DNA of 64,000 bases, from assembly GCF_013201035.1 (NCBI RefSeq), contig NZ_CP053707.1:186001-250000 (forward strand), in the 5' to 3' direction. The position numbers were made by a program, and so were the translations under genes. This document shows, one piece after another, positions 63,947-64,000 of the stretch (its first letter is position 1; each line of letters starts with the position of its first letter). The DNA comes from Arthrobacter sp. NEB 688. GTDB lineage: Bacteria > Actinomycetota > Actinomycetes > Actinomycetales > Dermatophilaceae. The notes under the pieces are model-generated. The model searched no databases and was not told the DNA's origin. It saw only the letters and a program-made list of their open reading frames with translations.

Positions 63947-64000
63947 TCGCCACCTCCGGTCCTCGAGAGGAGGGAACACGCCGAGCCGCACGACCCGCGG

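Noticed and set aside
63947-64000. Start of a further gene after the secreted protein
   Set aside because: An AGGAGGGAA sequence is present near the edge, but no start codon with an open frame can be followed before the window ends.

Overview
The window is very GC-rich and densely coded, with NTG starts, many 1-4 nt gene overlaps, several leaderless starts and long GC hairpins without U-tracts. Together with a mycothiol-dependent formaldehyde dehydrogenase gene, an LCP-family protein, a PknB-type kinase with ThrE, a DUF4032 protein and a stand-alone MsiK-type sugar ATPase, this points to a motile Gram-positive actinobacterium (Actinomycetota, perhaps Micrococcales or Kineosporiales; the genus cannot be fixed from the sequence).

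Layout. 1-2351: an MFS drug exporter (cut by the window edge) divergent from an HxlR regulator, then an SDR oxidoreductase. 2529-6629: a signalling island of a lone receiver, a large hybrid histidine kinase and a NarL-type response regulator. 6768-8530: a small secreted protein and a UPF0303 protein separated by about 800 non-coding bases. 8875-16091: a five-gene exopolysaccharide operon: BcsA-like GT2 synthase, GT-C transferase, DUF4397 surface protein, GH8 glucanase, and a polyprenol-P-mannose-synthase-like GT2 fused in one frame to a class F-like sortase. A tRNA-Thr(UGU) follows.

16746-45739 is a nearly complete flagellar locus, mostly on the minus strand: flhA; fliM-N-O-P-Q-R-flhB; flbD-motA-motB-fliL; flgB-flgC-fliE-F-G-H-I-J-(NlpC/P60-SLT)-fliK-flgD-flgE; fliC; fliD-fliS-(chaperone)-flgK-flgL; the sigma factor fliA; and on the plus strand flgN-like-fliW-csrA. 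Six of these units have the same promoter-like sequence, TCAAGTCC-N11-GCCGATGG with small variations, which matches the sigma-28 class in layout. It precedes early genes (flhA, fliM, flgB, flbD) as well as the late flagellin gene. Strong hairpin terminators separate several units. FliW and CsrA next to the flagellin gene, whose leader has repeated GGA motifs, suggest the known post-transcriptional flagellin feedback loop. No chemotaxis genes, flgM, flgF or flgG are seen here.

45751-64000 is mostly housekeeping and envelope genes: an LCP lipoprotein, thrE, a Ser/Thr kinase, a 52-bp tandem-repeat array, a CBS-pair protein, the MsiK-like ATPase, a DUF4032 kinase-fold protein, four small proline-rich or integral membrane proteins, rlmB, cysS, mscR with a metallo-beta-lactamase-fold hydrolase, a small winged-helix regulator, and a 903-residue secreted protein whose C-terminal two thirds holds 14 cysteine-pair repeats, perhaps two seven-bladed propellers.
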